Shown: positions 63,789 through 64,000 of the stretch, in pieces
Layout of the letters: each line of letters opens with the position of its first letter
Position numbering within the stretch: the first letter of the stretch is position 1
Assembly: GCF_013404085.1 (NCBI RefSeq)
Contig: NZ_JABFHO010000001.1
Coordinates: forward strand, 930,001-994,000
DNA from: Winogradskyella helgolandensis
GTDB taxonomy: Bacteria; Bacteroidota; Bacteroidia; Flavobacteriales; Flavobacteriaceae
Direction of reading: 5' to 3'
DNA length: 64,000 nt
The notes under the pieces: model-generated
Told to the model about the DNA's origin: nothing
Databases searched by the model: none
Seen by the model: the letters and a program-made list of their open reading frames with translations, nothing else
Translations under genes and position numbers: made by a program

Positions 63789-64000
63789 TTATTTCAAAGC
63801 ATTCACTATAGTATTCACATTATACTCAAACATACCAATATAAGTACCTTCTACGGTTCCTGCACTTCCTAAAGCATCAGAATACAACGTGCCACCAATT
63901 TTTACATCGTGGCCTTTAGATTTTACCGAGGCTTGTAAGGCTTCAATAGTTCGTTTTGGAACAGAACTTTCTACAAATATGGCTTTGATTTGTTTTTCGA
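63789..64000 (-). CDS. Metal ABC transporter substrate-binding protein, C-terminal part
   Basis: The frame enters from the right edge and ends with TAA at 63789-63791, encoding about the last 70 residues of a TroA/MntA/ZnuA-type protein: IKAIFVESSVPKRTIEAL, then GGTLYSDALGSAGTVEGTYI and the terminal MFEYNVNTIVNALK. The SVPKRTIEAL and LYSDALG segments are family hallmarks. It heads the importer operon; its start and metal ligands lie outside the window. Confidence 0.9.
   Translation of the reverse strand, partial: EKQIKAIFVESSVPKRTIEALQASVKSKGHDVKIGGTLYSDALGSAGTVEGTYIGMFEYNVNTIVNALK

Noticed and set aside
1..64000. tRNA or rRNA genes
   Set aside because: I looked for T-loop-like GGTTCGAATCC patterns and rRNA signatures and saw none; a covariance search would be needed to be certain.

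Overview
The window is AT-rich DNA from a gliding, probably marine member of the Flavobacteriaceae (Bacteroidota). The lineage is shown by a GldH gliding lipoprotein, a subtilase ending in a type IX secretion sorting domain, two GLPGLI-family secreted proteins, a SusC/RagA-style outer-membrane protein, a fused hemC-hemD gene and promoter -7 boxes of the Bacteroidota form TAnnTTTG. No rRNA, tRNA, CRISPR array or prophage was found.

Layout. 0-8.5 kb: a U32 hydroxylase/peptidase overlapping a ferredoxin, a radical SAM enzyme, then ricT-gldH-PBP1A, then the two subunits of a 3-oxoacid CoA-transferase separated by a palindromic repeat. 8.7-24.3 kb: a fused peptide-type ABC ATPase, a large secreted S8 protease behind a LacI-type palindrome, and a series of repair, hydrolase and envelope genes, then a GLPGLI gene with a large MG2/plug-like partner. 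24.4-48 kb: a heme region with hemB, hemF, hemE, hemCD, hemA, hemH and hemJ, i.e. almost everything from glutamyl-tRNA to protoheme except hemL. This region has been repeatedly invaded. A REP-associated tyrosine transposase (RAYT) is fused in frame to hemF. A four-helix-bundle (S23-like) gene bounded by 7-bp-period inverted tracts sits between hemCD and hemE. An outer-membrane protein/GLPGLI pair lies between an AraC-type regulator and a decayed copy of that regulator's 3' end. 48-59.9 kb: an NtrY-like kinase, a crotonase, a second radical SAM enzyme, two tandem secreted paralogues next to an AraC regulator with a shared upstream module, lipid genes (desaturase, acyltransferase), a bacilliredoxin and a TerB/DnaJ protein. 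60-64 kb: a Mn/Zn-type ABC importer (substrate-binding protein, ATPase, two permeases) interrupted by a glyoxalase-fold gene that lies between repeats.

The most unusual item is the RAYT-HemF fusion at 29171-30634 with its 33-bp palindromic elements. Two elements bracket the transposase part. Further copies or half copies lie at 25.9, 28.7, 29.1 and 62.4 kb. One element encodes the linker between transposase and HemF, and another encodes the C-terminus and stop codon of the neighbouring acetyltransferase. HemF has no usable start codon at its normal N-terminus, so the cell's oxygen-dependent coproporphyrinogen oxidase appears to be made either as a fusion or from an ATG inside the transposase sequence.
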